A stretch of DNA of 64,000 bases from Bacillota bacterium. Its GTDB lineage: Bacteria; Bacillota; Clostridia; Acetivibrionales; DTU013. Of the stretch, positions 33,065-41,614 are shown in pieces (position 1 is the stretch's first letter; every line of letters starts with the position of its first letter). The stretch is taken from positions 1-64,000 of the forward strand of contig JAEYRV010000048.1 in NCBI GenBank assembly GCA_023435305.1, written 5' to 3'. The position numbers were made by a program, and so were the translations under genes. The notes below the pieces were generated by a model. It made no database searches. It saw nothing but the letters and a program-made list of their open reading frames with translations, and was not told the origin of the DNA.

Positions 33065-34261
33065 ATGATGTTGAATTCTACAGGTGAACTTCTTGAACAA
33101 GCTGCTGATGCAATACTCTTTACAGCTGAAAGACCTGATATAGTCATGGAAAAGGGTGAAGGGATGTACCTTTGGGATACAGATGGCAAAAAGTATCTGG
33201 ACTTTATAGGCGGCTGGGCCGTCAACTGCCTTGGCCACTGCCCCGCAGCCATTTCAGAGGCCCTCAGGAAACAGGCGGCATTGCTGGTCAATGCCAGCCC
33301 GACGTTCTTCAATAAACCAATGATAGAGTTTGCAAAGCTGCTGACGGATATATCCTGCTTCGACAGGGTATTCTTCACAAGCACCGGCGCAGAAGCAAAT
33401 GAGGGTGCAATAAAGCTCGCGAGGAAGTATGGCTCAAAATATCTCAACGGCGCATTCGAAATAATCACCACCGTAAACAGCTTTCACGGTCGTACACTTG
33501 CCACTATGTCCGCCACCGGCAAAAAGCATTGGGAGGATCTGTTCAAGCCCAAACTGCCCGGCTTTAAACATGTTCCATACAATGACACAGACGCCATGGC
33601 TGCCGCTGTCAACAGCGATACCTGCGCGATCATGCTGGAACCGGTCCAGGGCGAAGGAGGGGTCAATGTTGCCGACTCAGCATACATAAATGCACTGCGC
33701 AAGCTGTGTGATGATAAAGGCATCCTGCTTATATTTGATGAGATACAAACGGGTATCGGAAGGACGGGAAAGATGTTTGCATACGAGCACTACGACATCG
33801 AACCCGATATAATGACACTGGCCAAGGGCATAGGCGGAGGCTTCCCGCTCTCAGCCATGCTGACCAAGGAGAAATATAATATATTCGACGCTGGCGACCA
33901 GGGTGGTACATATACGGGCCAGCCTCTGGCAATGGCTGTCGGCCTTGCCGTTATAAATGAGGTCATAAGCAAAAATCTGCCTGAACGGGCTGAGATAATG
34001 GGCGATTATATTAAGGAACGGCTCAATGAGCTGAAGCTTCAACACCCCATAAAGAATATACGAGGCTCAGGACTTTTGATAGCTTTTGATCTTCCTGGAC
34101 CGACAGGCAAAAAAGTCGTGGCGGAATGTCTCGAAGAGGGACTGATACTCAACTCGCCCCAACCCTCATCGATCCGTCTGATGCCGCCTTTGATCGTAAC
34201 AAAATATGATATCGACCGCATGCTGGAGATACTGTCCGGAGTTCTGAGCCGCACAGCATGA
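33065..34261 (+). CDS. Class III aminotransferase, acetylornithine transaminase-like
   Basis: 398 residues. Pyridoxal phosphate motifs are present: FFTSTGAEANEGAIKLARKY (phosphate-binding), NSFHGRT, FDEIQTGIGRTGKMFAYEH (Asp holding the ring nitrogen) and the Schiff-base Lys in TLAKGIGGGFPLSA (~255). The size and the short N-terminus fit the ArgD/ornithine branch rather than the larger GABA transaminases. No other arginine genes lie nearby, so succinylornithine, ornithine or other omega-amino substrates are possible. GGGGAGG lies eight bases upstream. A strong bidirectional terminator follows. Confidence 0.9.
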   Translation: MMLNSTGELLEQAADAILFTAERPDIVMEKGEGMYLWDTDGKKYLDFIGGWAVNCLGHCPAAISEALRKQAALLVNASPTFFNKPMIEFAKLLTDISCFDRVFFTSTGAEANEGAIKLARKYGSKYLNGAFEIITTVNSFHGRTLATMSATGKKHWEDLFKPKLPGFKHVPYNDTDAMAAAVNSDTCAIMLEPVQGEGGVNVADSAYINALRKLCDDKGILLIFDEIQTGIGRTGKMFAYEHYDIEPDIMTLAKGIGGGFPLSAMLTKEKYNIFDAGDQGGTYTGQPLAMAVGLAVINEVISKNLPERAEIMGDYIKERLNELKLQHPIKNIRGSGLLIAFDLPGPTGKKVVAECLEEGLILNSPQPSSIRLMPPLIVTKYDIDRMLEILSGVLSRTA

Positions 34262-34294
34262 ATCAGGCATGAGGCCTGCTGGGCTCACTACAAA

Positions 34295-34324
34295 AGGGGC
34301 AGACCGTTTTTACGGACTGCCCCT
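34295..34324. terminator. Bidirectional terminator
   Basis: GGGGCAGACCGT (34296-34307) pairs with ACGGACTGCCCC (34312-34323) around a T loop. The minus strand continues with TTTT, so it serves both the aminotransferase and the convergent rubredoxin-like gene. Confidence 0.8.
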
Positions 34325-34339
34325 ATATAATCTAAAGTA

Positions 34340-34684
34340 TTACCACTTGCCTTTTTTCATATGACCTTCCAGCTCTGCCTTGGATCTCTGCTTGAGTACC
34401 CAGGATTCCTTGACAGCTGCCTTGAACAATGCTACACACGGCGGATCCAGATCGATGTCTATGCCTTCCTGAGCCAGCGCTGCCAGCTTTCCTGCAAGGT
34501 TTATGATCTCCATATGGATATCGTTTGTTCTGTCTGATTTATAAATCTTTTCCGCTTCCTCGTCGCTGAGCTGAATAAATTTGTCCTTTGGTGCGCCACA
34601 CTTCGGGCAGGCATCAGGAGCCTCATCCCCCTGGTGAATATATCCGCACACGCTGCATTTCCAGAGTTTTTTCACAAACATCAT
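34340..34684 (-). CDS. Rubredoxin-like domain protein
   Basis: 114 residues. The N-terminal rubredoxin-type iron site has CSVCGYIHQGDEAPDACPKCGAP (Cys pairs ~10/13 and ~26/29). A helical C-terminal domain of about 70 residues follows (IINLAGKLAALAQEGIDIDLDPPCVALFKAAV). This short form resembles the C-terminal iron domain of rubrerythrin placed in front of a small helical unit, and occurs in anaerobes as a probable electron carrier in peroxide defence. The C-terminal domain is not one I can name. Confidence 0.85.
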   Translation of the reverse strand: MMFVKKLWKCSVCGYIHQGDEAPDACPKCGAPKDKFIQLSDEEAEKIYKSDRTNDIHMEIINLAGKLAALAQEGIDIDLDPPCVALFKAAVKESWVLKQRSKAELEGHMKKGKW

Positions 34685-34764
34685 CCTTTCCGTTTTTCAT
34701 TGATTTTCTTTACTATTTATACCCTTTTAAATACTGAGCTAACACATAATTTTTATCCGGGATA

Positions 34765-35847
34765 TTATTCTATTGTGACCTTGGCGTTTACAGGCATTAT
34801 CTGTATCCAGGTCTGACCTCTGTTCAACACCAGAGGATCCCCATTCTCATAAGTATATTTAGTCTGTGCGCTTCTGGACTCCTTCGACCAATTTATTTTC
34901 GCAGCCTTACCGCAGGTAATGAGGTAGCCGTTTCCGCTCCCTGTGGTTTTCATATCCTGACGGCCTGCATAATCACCCTTAATATCGTAGTTGGGTACAT
35001 ACTCAATAATAATATTTTTTGCCGTCATCTGCTTGCCCGATACTCTTTCCATATGCTCCTTGCCATATCTGAAGCGCTTGTACACACCGGAAGCACTGTC
35101 ATATTCATATTTCGATGTCATCGAAGGATATTTCAGCGTAACAGCGGCGGCATTATCTCCGGTTGGAACGATATCGCTGCCGCTATCATTGTAAGTAAAC
35201 GGAAACTTCACTTCGGCTGTATCATGGAATTTTTTCTTTTCGGCATGCTTTTTCAGTTTTTCCATGGAAGTATATGAGTCCTGCCAGTTGCCCTTGTCCT
35301 TTGTCAGATCCCAGAAAACATCGGGTCCCAGATACAAACCGTCGATCTCATCCTGCTTCAGTTTTTTTATGTCGGCTCCTGCCTGCGGACTGCCGCCGTA
35401 ATGCACATATATAGCATCGTACTCCATACTGAAGTCCAGGAAATAATGCCTTGCGCTCCTGACCGGTCCTATCATTTCGGGCTCAGTTCCCCAAAATACC
35501 GGCATCAGCCTCGTCAGGCCGCCTTCCACGATCACCTCATATACTATCTGGGCTTTGTCAAGTCCGCCCTGGGGCAGTACCCTCATACCTTCATTATCGA
35601 TCATGACCGCCAGAGGCCGCATACCTTCAAAGGGAAGCGAATAGTCATCCTTCAGCGGTTCTGCAGGCTCCTCAGGCTTCTCCGGCTCTTCGGGCTCCTG
35701 CGGTTCTGCCGGCGGCGTCACCGGCGGCTCAGGCACTTCAGCCTCCACAACGACCGGCTGCACTTCGGAATTCTCAGCCGATCCGCATGCCGCAGCCGAT
35801 AAAGCAAGCATGATCAGCGCAATACAAAAGGCAAGTCCCTTTCTCAT
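34765..35847 (-). CDS. DUF3048 lipoprotein (YerB-like)
   Basis: 360 residues from the ATG at 35847 (GGAGG seven bases upstream). The upstream in-frame ATG at 35886 has no ribosome-binding site. A signal peptide with lipobox AAAC (about residue 21) is followed by a Pro/Glu-rich linker (PEEPEKPEEPAEP) and then the DUF3048 body: RPLAVMIDNEGMRVLPQGGLDKAQIVYEVIVEGGLTRLM and MIGPVRSARHYFLDFSMEYDAIYVHYGGSPQA. The C-terminus has TAKNIIIEYV and the terminal strand QTWIQIMPVNAKV. The family is a surface-located lipoprotein without known activity. Confidence 0.92.
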   Translation of the reverse strand: MRKGLAFCIALIMLALSAAACGSAENSEVQPVVVEAEVPEPPVTPPAEPQEPEEPEKPEEPAEPLKDDYSLPFEGMRPLAVMIDNEGMRVLPQGGLDKAQIVYEVIVEGGLTRLMPVFWGTEPEMIGPVRSARHYFLDFSMEYDAIYVHYGGSPQAGADIKKLKQDEIDGLYLGPDVFWDLTKDKGNWQDSYTSMEKLKKHAEKKKFHDTAEVKFPFTYNDSGSDIVPTGDNAAAVTLKYPSMTSKYEYDSASGVYKRFRYGKEHMERVSGKQMTAKNIIIEYVPNYDIKGDYAGRQDMKTTGSGNGYLITCGKAAKINWSKESRSAQTKYTYENGDPLVLNRGQTWIQIMPVNAKVTIE

Positions 35848-36098
35848 GTATATACCTCCAGGGATGTAAATCATAATGTGATACATCTATAATTCTATTC
35901 AGAGAGGTCAAATCCTCTTAAAGAATAAAAATTTTACAAATGAAATTACATCAAATGCCGACATATTATGTAGATAATACTTGGACACGAGCCGCAATAT
36001 AAGTATAATAAAGATAAATTGTACTCGGGCTGGGAACTTTGACAGGACTGTCCCCTTACCTTGGACGGACTGTCCCCTCACCTTATACCGGAGAATAT

Positions 36099-36848
36099 AT
36101 GATGACACCGCAAGAGATAAAAATCGGCACAAGACTAGAATTTGAAATGCTGAATAAAAATGATGAGAAAGTGGGCAATACTTTTGTAAGCCAGCTGCTG
36201 GAGTTCCAGGATGATGGCAGTATGGTTGTCTCTGCACCCATAACCGAGTCGCGGGTTGTCTACGTGCCGACAGGAATAACAGTCCGGCTCACATTTGTGC
36301 ATCACCTGCATGGTTTGCTAGGTTTCAAGGCTCTGGTCAGATCCAAGGAACATAAGGGAAATATCGCAGTATTGATCGTTGAGCCTGACATAACCCTTGA
36401 AAAGATACAAAGAAGGGAGCATTTCAGGCTGGATGTGATAATCGATGCATTGGTATGGCCTGCCATGGAAGAATCCGAAACCGCAGACTCAAAAAGAGAT
36501 GGCGCAGAAGCAGGAAATACACAGGAGAGCACAGCGTCAGCTGCAGACAAAGCTGCAGAAATTGCTCCTGTTAAAGCATATACAAGGAATCTGAGCGGTT
36601 CAGGTGTATGTGTTGTCAGTGATACTTATTTCGCCAAAAACTCGGAAGTCACGGTCGAGCTGGATCTGAACAGCAATATCAGGTTCAGGGCTAAATGTGT
36701 CATTCTTAGGAGCCAGCCCATCGAGGTCAGGAAGAGCAAGAGCTATGAGCTGGGGATGCACTTTACAGAAATATCACCAAAGAACCAGGATAATCTTATC
36801 AAGTTTATATTTGAGCAACAACGCATGCTCCTGAAAAAAGAAAAATAG
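36099..36848 (+). CDS. PilZ-domain c-di-GMP effector, YcgR-like
   Basis: 249 residues from the ATG at 36099 (GGAG five bases upstream). An N-terminal YcgR-type domain spans ~1-100 (IGTRLEFEMLNKNDEKVGNTFVSQLLEF). The PilZ domain spans ~105-245, with the c-di-GMP motifs QRREHFR (RxxxR) and NLSGSG (D/NxSxxG). An acidic, low-complexity insert (ESETADSKRDGAEAGNTQE) separates the two motifs by about 60 residues, which is unusual. Such proteins slow flagellar motors or adjust surface behaviour when c-di-GMP rises. Two GGACTGTCCCC repeats lie just upstream (about 36045-36078). Confidence 0.9.
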   Translation: MMTPQEIKIGTRLEFEMLNKNDEKVGNTFVSQLLEFQDDGSMVVSAPITESRVVYVPTGITVRLTFVHHLHGLLGFKALVRSKEHKGNIAVLIVEPDITLEKIQRREHFRLDVIIDALVWPAMEESETADSKRDGAEAGNTQESTASAADKAAEIAPVKAYTRNLSGSGVCVVSDTYFAKNSEVTVELDLNSNIRFRAKCVILRSQPIEVRKSKSYELGMHFTEISPKNQDNLIKFIFEQQRMLLKKEK

Positions 36849-36872
36849 CTATAACAATCTGCATACAAAGCA

Positions 36873-36906
36873 AACCGCCGTTCATCCCATATCATGAACG
36901 GCGGTT
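36873..36906. terminator. Bidirectional terminator between PilZ and DUF1292 genes
   Basis: AACCGCCGTTCAT (36873-36885) pairs with ATGAACGGCGGTT (36894-36906). The plus strand continues ATTGTTTTTG and the minus strand TGCTTTG. Confidence 0.8.
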
Positions 36907-36929
36907 ATTGTTTTTGTCAAATTTATCGA

Positions 36930-37223
36930 TTACTCATCGTCCGAGCCGAATTCCTCTTCCATTCTGGATTGAAATTCGTTGAATACCTCGTCGAGCTCGT
37001 CATCATCTTCAATAGTCACAAATGAGTCTTCACCATTTTCATTATGCTCGACCTTCAGTATGATGACCTCCTCTTCCTCCTGATCATTTTCCTGATCCTC
37101 ATCAAGCGGGGCCAACACTACATATTCATTATCATGCATCTCGATCGTATCGATATGTTCAAACTCAACCTCTTCGCCGTCTTCATCGATCAGAACGACA
37201 ATATCATCTCTTTCTTCATCCAT
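36930..37223 (-). CDS. DUF1292 family acidic protein
   Basis: 97 residues, very acidic. DIVVLIDEDGEEVEFEHIDTIE and EYVVLAPLDEDQENDQEEEEVIILKVEH match DUF1292 (YrzB), a small conserved Firmicute protein of unknown function. The position after ruvX in the ireB-ruvX-DUF1292 cluster is conserved. The acidic tail (DDDELDEVFNEFQSRMEEEFG) is normal for the family. It begins 30 bp after the ruvX stop, with GGGAGGG upstream. Confidence 0.93.
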   Translation of the reverse strand: MDEERDDIVVLIDEDGEEVEFEHIDTIEMHDNEYVVLAPLDEDQENDQEEEEVIILKVEHNENGEDSFVTIEDDDELDEVFNEFQSRMEEEFGSDDE

Positions 37224-37253
37224 GGCAAACCCTCCCTTTTCTATAACATACCT

Positions 37254-37670
37254 TTATTTTTGCAGACTGTCAAGATATCCCTGCAATATTAATACGGCAG
37301 CAATCCTGTCCACCGATCCTTTTTTCTTCGAGGTCTTCATACCTACCTCATGCATCATCCTATTGGCAGCCACAGTTGTTAGTCTTTCATCCCAGTTTAT
37401 CACTTCAAGCCCGGTGATCCGCGCCAGAATATTTCCGAATTCCATTGCTTTCTCACCGCTTGGCCCCACTGTGCCATTCATATTTTTAGGAAGACCTATA
37501 ACAAATTTATCTACATTATGCTGCTGAGCCAGTCTCTTTATATCCTCTGCAGTCTGCTCAACAGTTCCTCTCCGCTGTATCGTTTCAATGCCCTGGGCCG
37601 TCCAGCCCATTGGGTCGCTCAAAGCGATACCGATTCTACTGTCCCCAAAATCTATTCCCATTATACGCAT
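37254..37670 (-). CDS. ruvX: Putative Holliday junction resolvase / pre-rRNA nuclease RuvX
   Basis: 138 residues from the ATG at 37670, which has GGAGG six bases upstream. The in-frame ATG at 37709 lacks one. The RNase H-like fold has MGIDFGDSRIGIALSDPMG (first catalytic Asp), VIGLPKNMNGTVGPSG, WDERLTTVAANRMM and the final Asp in KKGSVDRIAAVLILQGYL. YqgF/RuvX processes 16S rRNA 5' ends and may resolve junctions. It is separated from the aldo/keto reductase by a 13-nt tandem repeat. Confidence 0.95.
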   Translation of the reverse strand: MRIMGIDFGDSRIGIALSDPMGWTAQGIETIQRRGTVEQTAEDIKRLAQQHNVDKFVIGLPKNMNGTVGPSGEKAMEFGNILARITGLEVINWDERLTTVAANRMMHEVGMKTSKKKGSVDRIAAVLILQGYLDSLQK

Positions 37671-37716
37671 AAGCGCCCTCCGTTCCAGAAAATTTTCCTC
37701 ATCCGGCATGTTTTAA

Positions 37717-37890
37717 CGGCACATCTTGGCAGCACGTCTTGGCGGCACATCTTGGCGGCACGTCTTGGCGGCACGTCTTGGCGGCACGTTCTAACGGCAT
37801 GTATTAGCAGCCGGTTTTTCGGCACGCTTTAATGGCACGTTCTATCGGTATATGTTAGCAGCCGGTTTTGCGGCACGCTCAATCGGCATG
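37717..37890. repeat. 13-nt tandem repeat, unit CGGCACRTCTTGG
   Basis: Five or six close copies (37717-37795) decay into related units with CGGCACG and a longer repeat containing AGCAGCCGGTTTT (37806-37818 and 37857-37869). It fills the gap between the aldo/keto reductase stop and the ruvX start. Confidence 0.85.
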
Positions 37891-37894
37891 CCCT

Positions 37895-38842
37895 TCAGCA
37901 TATCTTTATGGCAAACTGCGGGCAAGCACTGCCGCAATAGCCGCATAAAACACATTTATCACGATCGACTGACGCCTTTCCTTCAACTATAGAAATGGCA
38001 CGTTGTTTACACCTCTCAACACATCTGCCGCAGCCCTCGCACCAATAATCCACATGCAGCCGCTTTTCTCTTTCAAGGGCCGCTTTCTTAAGACCCTCAG
38101 GAATGCTGCTGCCCTCAAATCTGAGAATATTCATCTCCACTTCATCGGCATTCTGCATACCTATTGCAATCGAGTGTATGTACGGCAGACCCAGTACGAA
38201 ATCCATGCACTCATCGTATGAATGCAGAAGATTGCCTCCGCCCAGCGGCTTCATGCTGTAGACACCCTTGCCCCGGCTGAACGCCATTTCAACAGCCTCC
38301 AGCATCCCATCTATGGCGCCGTCTCCAATGCCTATACCGGAAATGTTGATCAACGGATGTACCACATCTATCTCCGGCATGTCACATATCGCTCTCACTA
38401 CCTCAATATTGTGTGTTGAAACACCTACCGCTCTTATTCTCCCCTTATCGCGCTCATTTAAATAAAACTCCAGCGCCTCACGGTGACCTCTCAGTGTGAG
38501 CCGGCTTTCCTGCTCATGCATAAGGAATATATCGAGCACATCGGTATCCAGCTCGCGCCTTGCCTTCTCAACACTCTCGGCAGCGCCTTCGGCAGAATAT
38601 GCATAGGACTTTGTTGCGATCACGGGCTTTTCTGGCAGCCCTTTAATGGCTTCCCTGATATGTCCGTAGGTTCCGTACAGCTCTGCAGTATCAATAAAGT
38701 TGACACCTCTTTCCAATGCGGCTCTGATAACAGCTGCGCCCTCAGTAATAGAAAGATTGCACTGCAGCGGACCTATGACGAGTCCTCCGAAACACATCCT
38801 CGAAATCCTTATTCCCGTATTTCCCAATTGTACGTATTGCAT
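37895..38842 (-). CDS. Aldo/keto reductase with C-terminal 4Fe-4S domain
   Basis: 315 residues. The N-terminal AKR barrel has LGNTGIRISRMCFGGL, FIDTAELYGTYG (Asp and catalytic Tyr) and IATKSYAY (Lys). The C-terminal ferredoxin unit (~255-315) has CEGCGRCVERCKQ and CVLCGYCGSACPQ, two 4Fe-4S sites. This fusion is common in anaerobes and probably links NAD(P)H-dependent carbonyl chemistry to low-potential electrons. The substrate is unknown. It is separated from ireB by a terminator, so it starts its own transcript or depends on read-through. Confidence 0.93.
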   Translation of the reverse strand: MQYVQLGNTGIRISRMCFGGLVIGPLQCNLSITEGAAVIRAALERGVNFIDTAELYGTYGHIREAIKGLPEKPVIATKSYAYSAEGAAESVEKARRELDTDVLDIFLMHEQESRLTLRGHREALEFYLNERDKGRIRAVGVSTHNIEVVRAICDMPEIDVVHPLINISGIGIGDGAIDGMLEAVEMAFSRGKGVYSMKPLGGGNLLHSYDECMDFVLGLPYIHSIAIGMQNADEVEMNILRFEGSSIPEGLKKAALEREKRLHVDYWCEGCGRCVERCKQRAISIVEGKASVDRDKCVLCGYCGSACPQFAIKIC

Positions 38843-38864
38843 TCTATGATCTCCAAAAAATAAA

Positions 38865-38881
38865 CCCCGATCATGTCGGGG
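38865..38881 (-). terminator. Terminator after ireB
   Basis: CCCCGA-CATGA-TCGGGG followed by TTTATTTTTT on the minus strand. Confidence 0.8.
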
Positions 38882-38887
38882 CTTTTG

Positions 38888-39142
38888 TCATTTCTTGTTT
38901 TCAAGGTAAAACCGTACTATCTCCTCGAGTAATTCGTCCCTCTCAAGCCTTCGTACAACGCTTCTTGCGTTCAGGTGGTTTGTGATATATGTAGGATCAC
39001 CGGAAAGTATATACCCAACAAGCTGATTGATGGGATTGTATCCTTTCTCGTTCAAGGCCCGGTAAACTGTAAACAGGATATCCCTTGCCTCGTTCTCCTT
39101 GTCCTTGTCCATTTTGAACATCATCGTTTCGCTATCTGCCAT
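38888..39142 (-). CDS. ireB: IreB family regulatory phosphoprotein (DUF965)
   Basis: 84 residues from the ATG at 39142. In-frame upstream codons to 39169 lack a ribosome-binding site. The family core is ETMMFKMDKDKENEARDILFTVYRALNEKGYNPINQLVGYILSGDPTYITNHLNAR, in its usual length. In Enterococcus, IreB is phosphorylated on N-terminal Thr by the IreK kinase and tunes cephalosporin resistance. A TMMF segment at the N-terminus holds the candidate Thr. It has its own promoter. Confidence 0.94.
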   Translation of the reverse strand: MADSETMMFKMDKDKENEARDILFTVYRALNEKGYNPINQLVGYILSGDPTYITNHLNARSVVRRLERDELLEEIVRFYLENKK

Positions 39143-39221
39143 TATAAACACTCTCCCGCCTTCATGCAATGCCCGGTATGGTTACCCGGCCTTAACAAAA
39201 CACACGTTTGATTATGAATAT

Positions 39222-39250
39222 ATAATATAACATACAGAAATTTAATGCAA
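39222..39250 (-). promoter_or_regulatory. Promoter of ireB
   Basis: On the minus strand, TTGCAT (39245-39250), a 17-bp spacer, then TATTAT (39222-39227). Confidence 0.55.
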
Positions 39251-39280
39251 TACGAAAAAGCTTAAAAAACCTGCAAACCG

Positions 39281-40711
39281 CTAAATCCCGCCAATTATAA
39301 ATTCTTTTTCCGCTCTGATGAGCCTTGTCGCCGCAATATTTCCCAATATGCTATTATCCGCATTTGAGAGCACTCTTATGTAATTTGGTGTCAGGCCTTC
39401 ATATAAACCGCCGCTGTCTTTAGCCTCCTGATTATTCTGTCCACCGCTGTCTTTGACCGCCTGCTCATTTTGTCCACCGCTGTCTTTGACCGCCTGCTCA
39501 TTCTGTCCACAGCTGTCTTTGACCGCCTGCTCATTCTGTCCACCGCTGTCTTTGACCGCCTGCTCATACAGCACCGGCATTTCCCGCCCGATAAACCTGC
39601 AATTGAATTCGAGTGCACAGCGGTCTGAAAGTTCCATGACCCTGGCGCTCCTGTACTCCTTTACTGTCCCGTCCACCTGGTTCTCATATGTTGCTGCCGG
39701 TGTACCCTTCCTTGGAGAATACTTAAAAACATGCATCTTGGCAAACCCTATCATCTCCAGAAACTCAAAGGTCTTTTCAAACTCCTCAGGAGTCTCGCCT
39801 GGAAAGCCTACCATGACATCAGTCGTTATGGATACATCAGGTATCTGCTCCCTGAGCAAATCGACAGCCCTTTTATAGTCAGCAGTCCTGTATTTCCTGT
39901 TCATCCTGGCCAGCGTTTCGTCACATCCGCTTTGCAGAGAAATATGATAATGCGGGCAAAGCTTCTCAAGGCCCGCAGCCTGTGTAACAAATTCCCCTGT
40001 GATCATTGTAGGTTCAATGGACCCAAGCCGGATTCTCTCGATGCCCTCCATGCCGTGTATAAGCTTTACTAGTTCTAAAAGCCCGATCTGTCCCTGATCC
40101 CTTCCATATGAGGCTATATGAATACCGGTCAGCACGACCTCTTTGAAACCCGCTTCAGAAAGCTTGCGGACCTCATTGAGGACATCTTCGGCGGGCCTGC
40201 TGCGTATCGGACCTCTTGCATACGGTATGATGCAATATGAGCAGAACTGGCTGCAGCCTTCCTGAATTTTGAGAAATGCCCTGGTGCGCCCCTTGTATCT
40301 CTCTATCTTCAAGTCCTCGAAGGCATGCCTTTTCATTATGTTACCAACCTCTGATATCCTGCCCTCTCCGTTCCTGAACTTCTCCACATATTCCGGCAGT
40401 CTTAGGCGGTCGGCTGTTCCGGCCACTATATCTACTTCCGGTATATTCTCTACCTCTTCTCTTGCTGTCTGCGGGTAACAGCCCACTGCTGCGACGATGG
40501 CGCTGCGGTTGAGCTGTTTCGCCCTGCGTATAGCCTGGCGTGACTTCCGCGAGCTCAAGCCAGTGACCGTACATGTATTGATAACATAGACATCGGCAGC
40601 CTCTTCAAATTCGACGAGCTCATAGCCCGCATTTTCAAAGGCCTCCGCCATGGCCTCTGTCTCATATTGATTAACTTTGCATCCCAGTGTGTAAAAAGCA
40701 ACTCTATTCAC
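39281..40711 (-). CDS. mtaB: MtaB tRNA t6A37 methylthiotransferase with repeat insertion
   Basis: 476 residues (the usual length is about 430-440). The N-terminal UPF0004 domain has three Cys (GCKVNQYET, NTCTVT, GCYPQ). The radical SAM domain has CSQFCSYCIIPYARGP (~147). The C-terminal TRAM domain starts near residue 375. It makes ms2t6A37 in tRNAs. In the TRAM domain, after PVLYEQ, an 11-residue unit (QAVKDSGGQNE) is repeated about five times at ~385-437 before GLTPNYIRVLSN resumes the normal sequence. The repeat is in frame (33 nt per unit, 39420-39570). It is likely a loop expansion that leaves the enzyme functional. Confidence 0.95.
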   Translation of the reverse strand: MNRVAFYTLGCKVNQYETEAMAEAFENAGYELVEFEEAADVYVINTCTVTGLSSRKSRQAIRRAKQLNRSAIVAAVGCYPQTAREEVENIPEVDIVAGTADRLRLPEYVEKFRNGEGRISEVGNIMKRHAFEDLKIERYKGRTRAFLKIQEGCSQFCSYCIIPYARGPIRSRPAEDVLNEVRKLSEAGFKEVVLTGIHIASYGRDQGQIGLLELVKLIHGMEGIERIRLGSIEPTMITGEFVTQAAGLEKLCPHYHISLQSGCDETLARMNRKYRTADYKRAVDLLREQIPDVSITTDVMVGFPGETPEEFEKTFEFLEMIGFAKMHVFKYSPRKGTPAATYENQVDGTVKEYRSARVMELSDRCALEFNCRFIGREMPVLYEQAVKDSGGQNEQAVKDSCGQNEQAVKDSGGQNEQAVKDSGGQNNQEAKDSGGLYEGLTPNYIRVLSNADNSILGNIAATRLIRAEKEFIIGGI

Positions 40712-40836
40712 GGTTCCTCCAGTGTGTGATTTCCTTCAATATGTGGGTCTACCTTCAAAGTCTCGTTTCCCTGTAACGTCCGGCTTTTCTTCAATGTGAT
40801 GTTTCCTTCAGTGTCCGGGTTCTTGATATATATTAA

Positions 40837-40870
40837 CTATTATAACACTTCAATTCAAAGAAAATTTTTC
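40837..40870 (-). promoter_or_regulatory. 34-bp element with extended -10 upstream of mtaB
   Basis: On the minus strand it carries CTTTGAATTGAAGTGTTATAATAG, that is TGnTATAAT, about 130 bp before the mtaB ATG. It is 31/34 identical to the element at 17796-17829. Confidence 0.55.
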
Positions 40871-40930
40871 GTTTATAGAAAAATTTTCTCACGCAACAGT
40901 TTCAAAATGACAGCAGTTCTTTGTGTCTCT

Positions 40931-41008
40931 CTGATACATTTTCTTATGAGGGCTTTCTATAGTCTCGCTCTGATACATTTTCTTATGAGGGCTTTCTATA
41001 GTCTCGCT
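40931..41008. repeat. 39-bp perfect tandem duplication
   Basis: CTGATACATTTTCTTATGAG begins both copies (40931 and 40970), and the 39-bp units are identical. It lies in an 900-bp gap between mtaB and the HPr-like gene that otherwise holds only repeats. Confidence 0.9.
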
Positions 41009-41166
41009 CAATTCATTGACTTGTGTGGGCTTTTGACTCCCGCTATAATGCATTGACTGACAAGAACTTTGAGGTCTCGCTCTGAGATTTTTATCTGAAG
41101 AAAAAAACTATATGATTTTGTTTTACGTCAGTATATGAGTTGACATAAATACTCCCCATTTAATTA

Positions 41167-41380
41167 TGGTCCAAAATTCAATTAAAGTCTAAAAATTTGG
41201 ACTTAAATCTATAAAAAACCGAGTTTTTACTCCATAATGATATTGAGTTCAGGATTATGTAACGCGCATGAGGACTTTACTTGATTTTTGGACCATACGA
41301 TCAGCCGGACCAGGACTTTACTTGATTTTTGGACCATGCCATCAGCCGGACCAGGACTCTACTTGATTTTTGGACCATGC
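41167..41380. repeat. 41-bp tandem repeat family, locus 2
   Basis: Direct units start at 41271, 41312 and 41353 (period exactly 41), each opening AGGACTYTACTTGATTTTTG and GACCAT. An inverted copy lies at 41167-41190. It is the same family as 19841-20190, with a different second half of the unit. No transposase is present. Confidence 0.8.
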
Positions 41381-41537
41381 AGTAACGTACCCGTGTAGTT
41401 GTTAGTATGAAACATGAGATGAAAAAACAGTTCATGTACTATGAATAAAACAGGTACATAATTCACAGATTGCGCTTGAAACAAATAGTACAGGCGCCTT
41501 GTAAAATTCTGTTCATCATTTTTTAATAATATCGTAA

Positions 41538-41566
41538 TTGACTTGTTGCCAAATACAGGATATTAT
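41538..41566 (+). promoter_or_regulatory. Promoter of the HPr-like gene
   Basis: TTGACT (41538-41543), a 17-bp spacer, then TATTAT (41561-41566). Confidence 0.6.
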
Positions 41567-41614
41567 TTATCTAGGATTTTTTATGAATGCTGTCAGTGAA
41601 ACGGAGGCAGGGAT

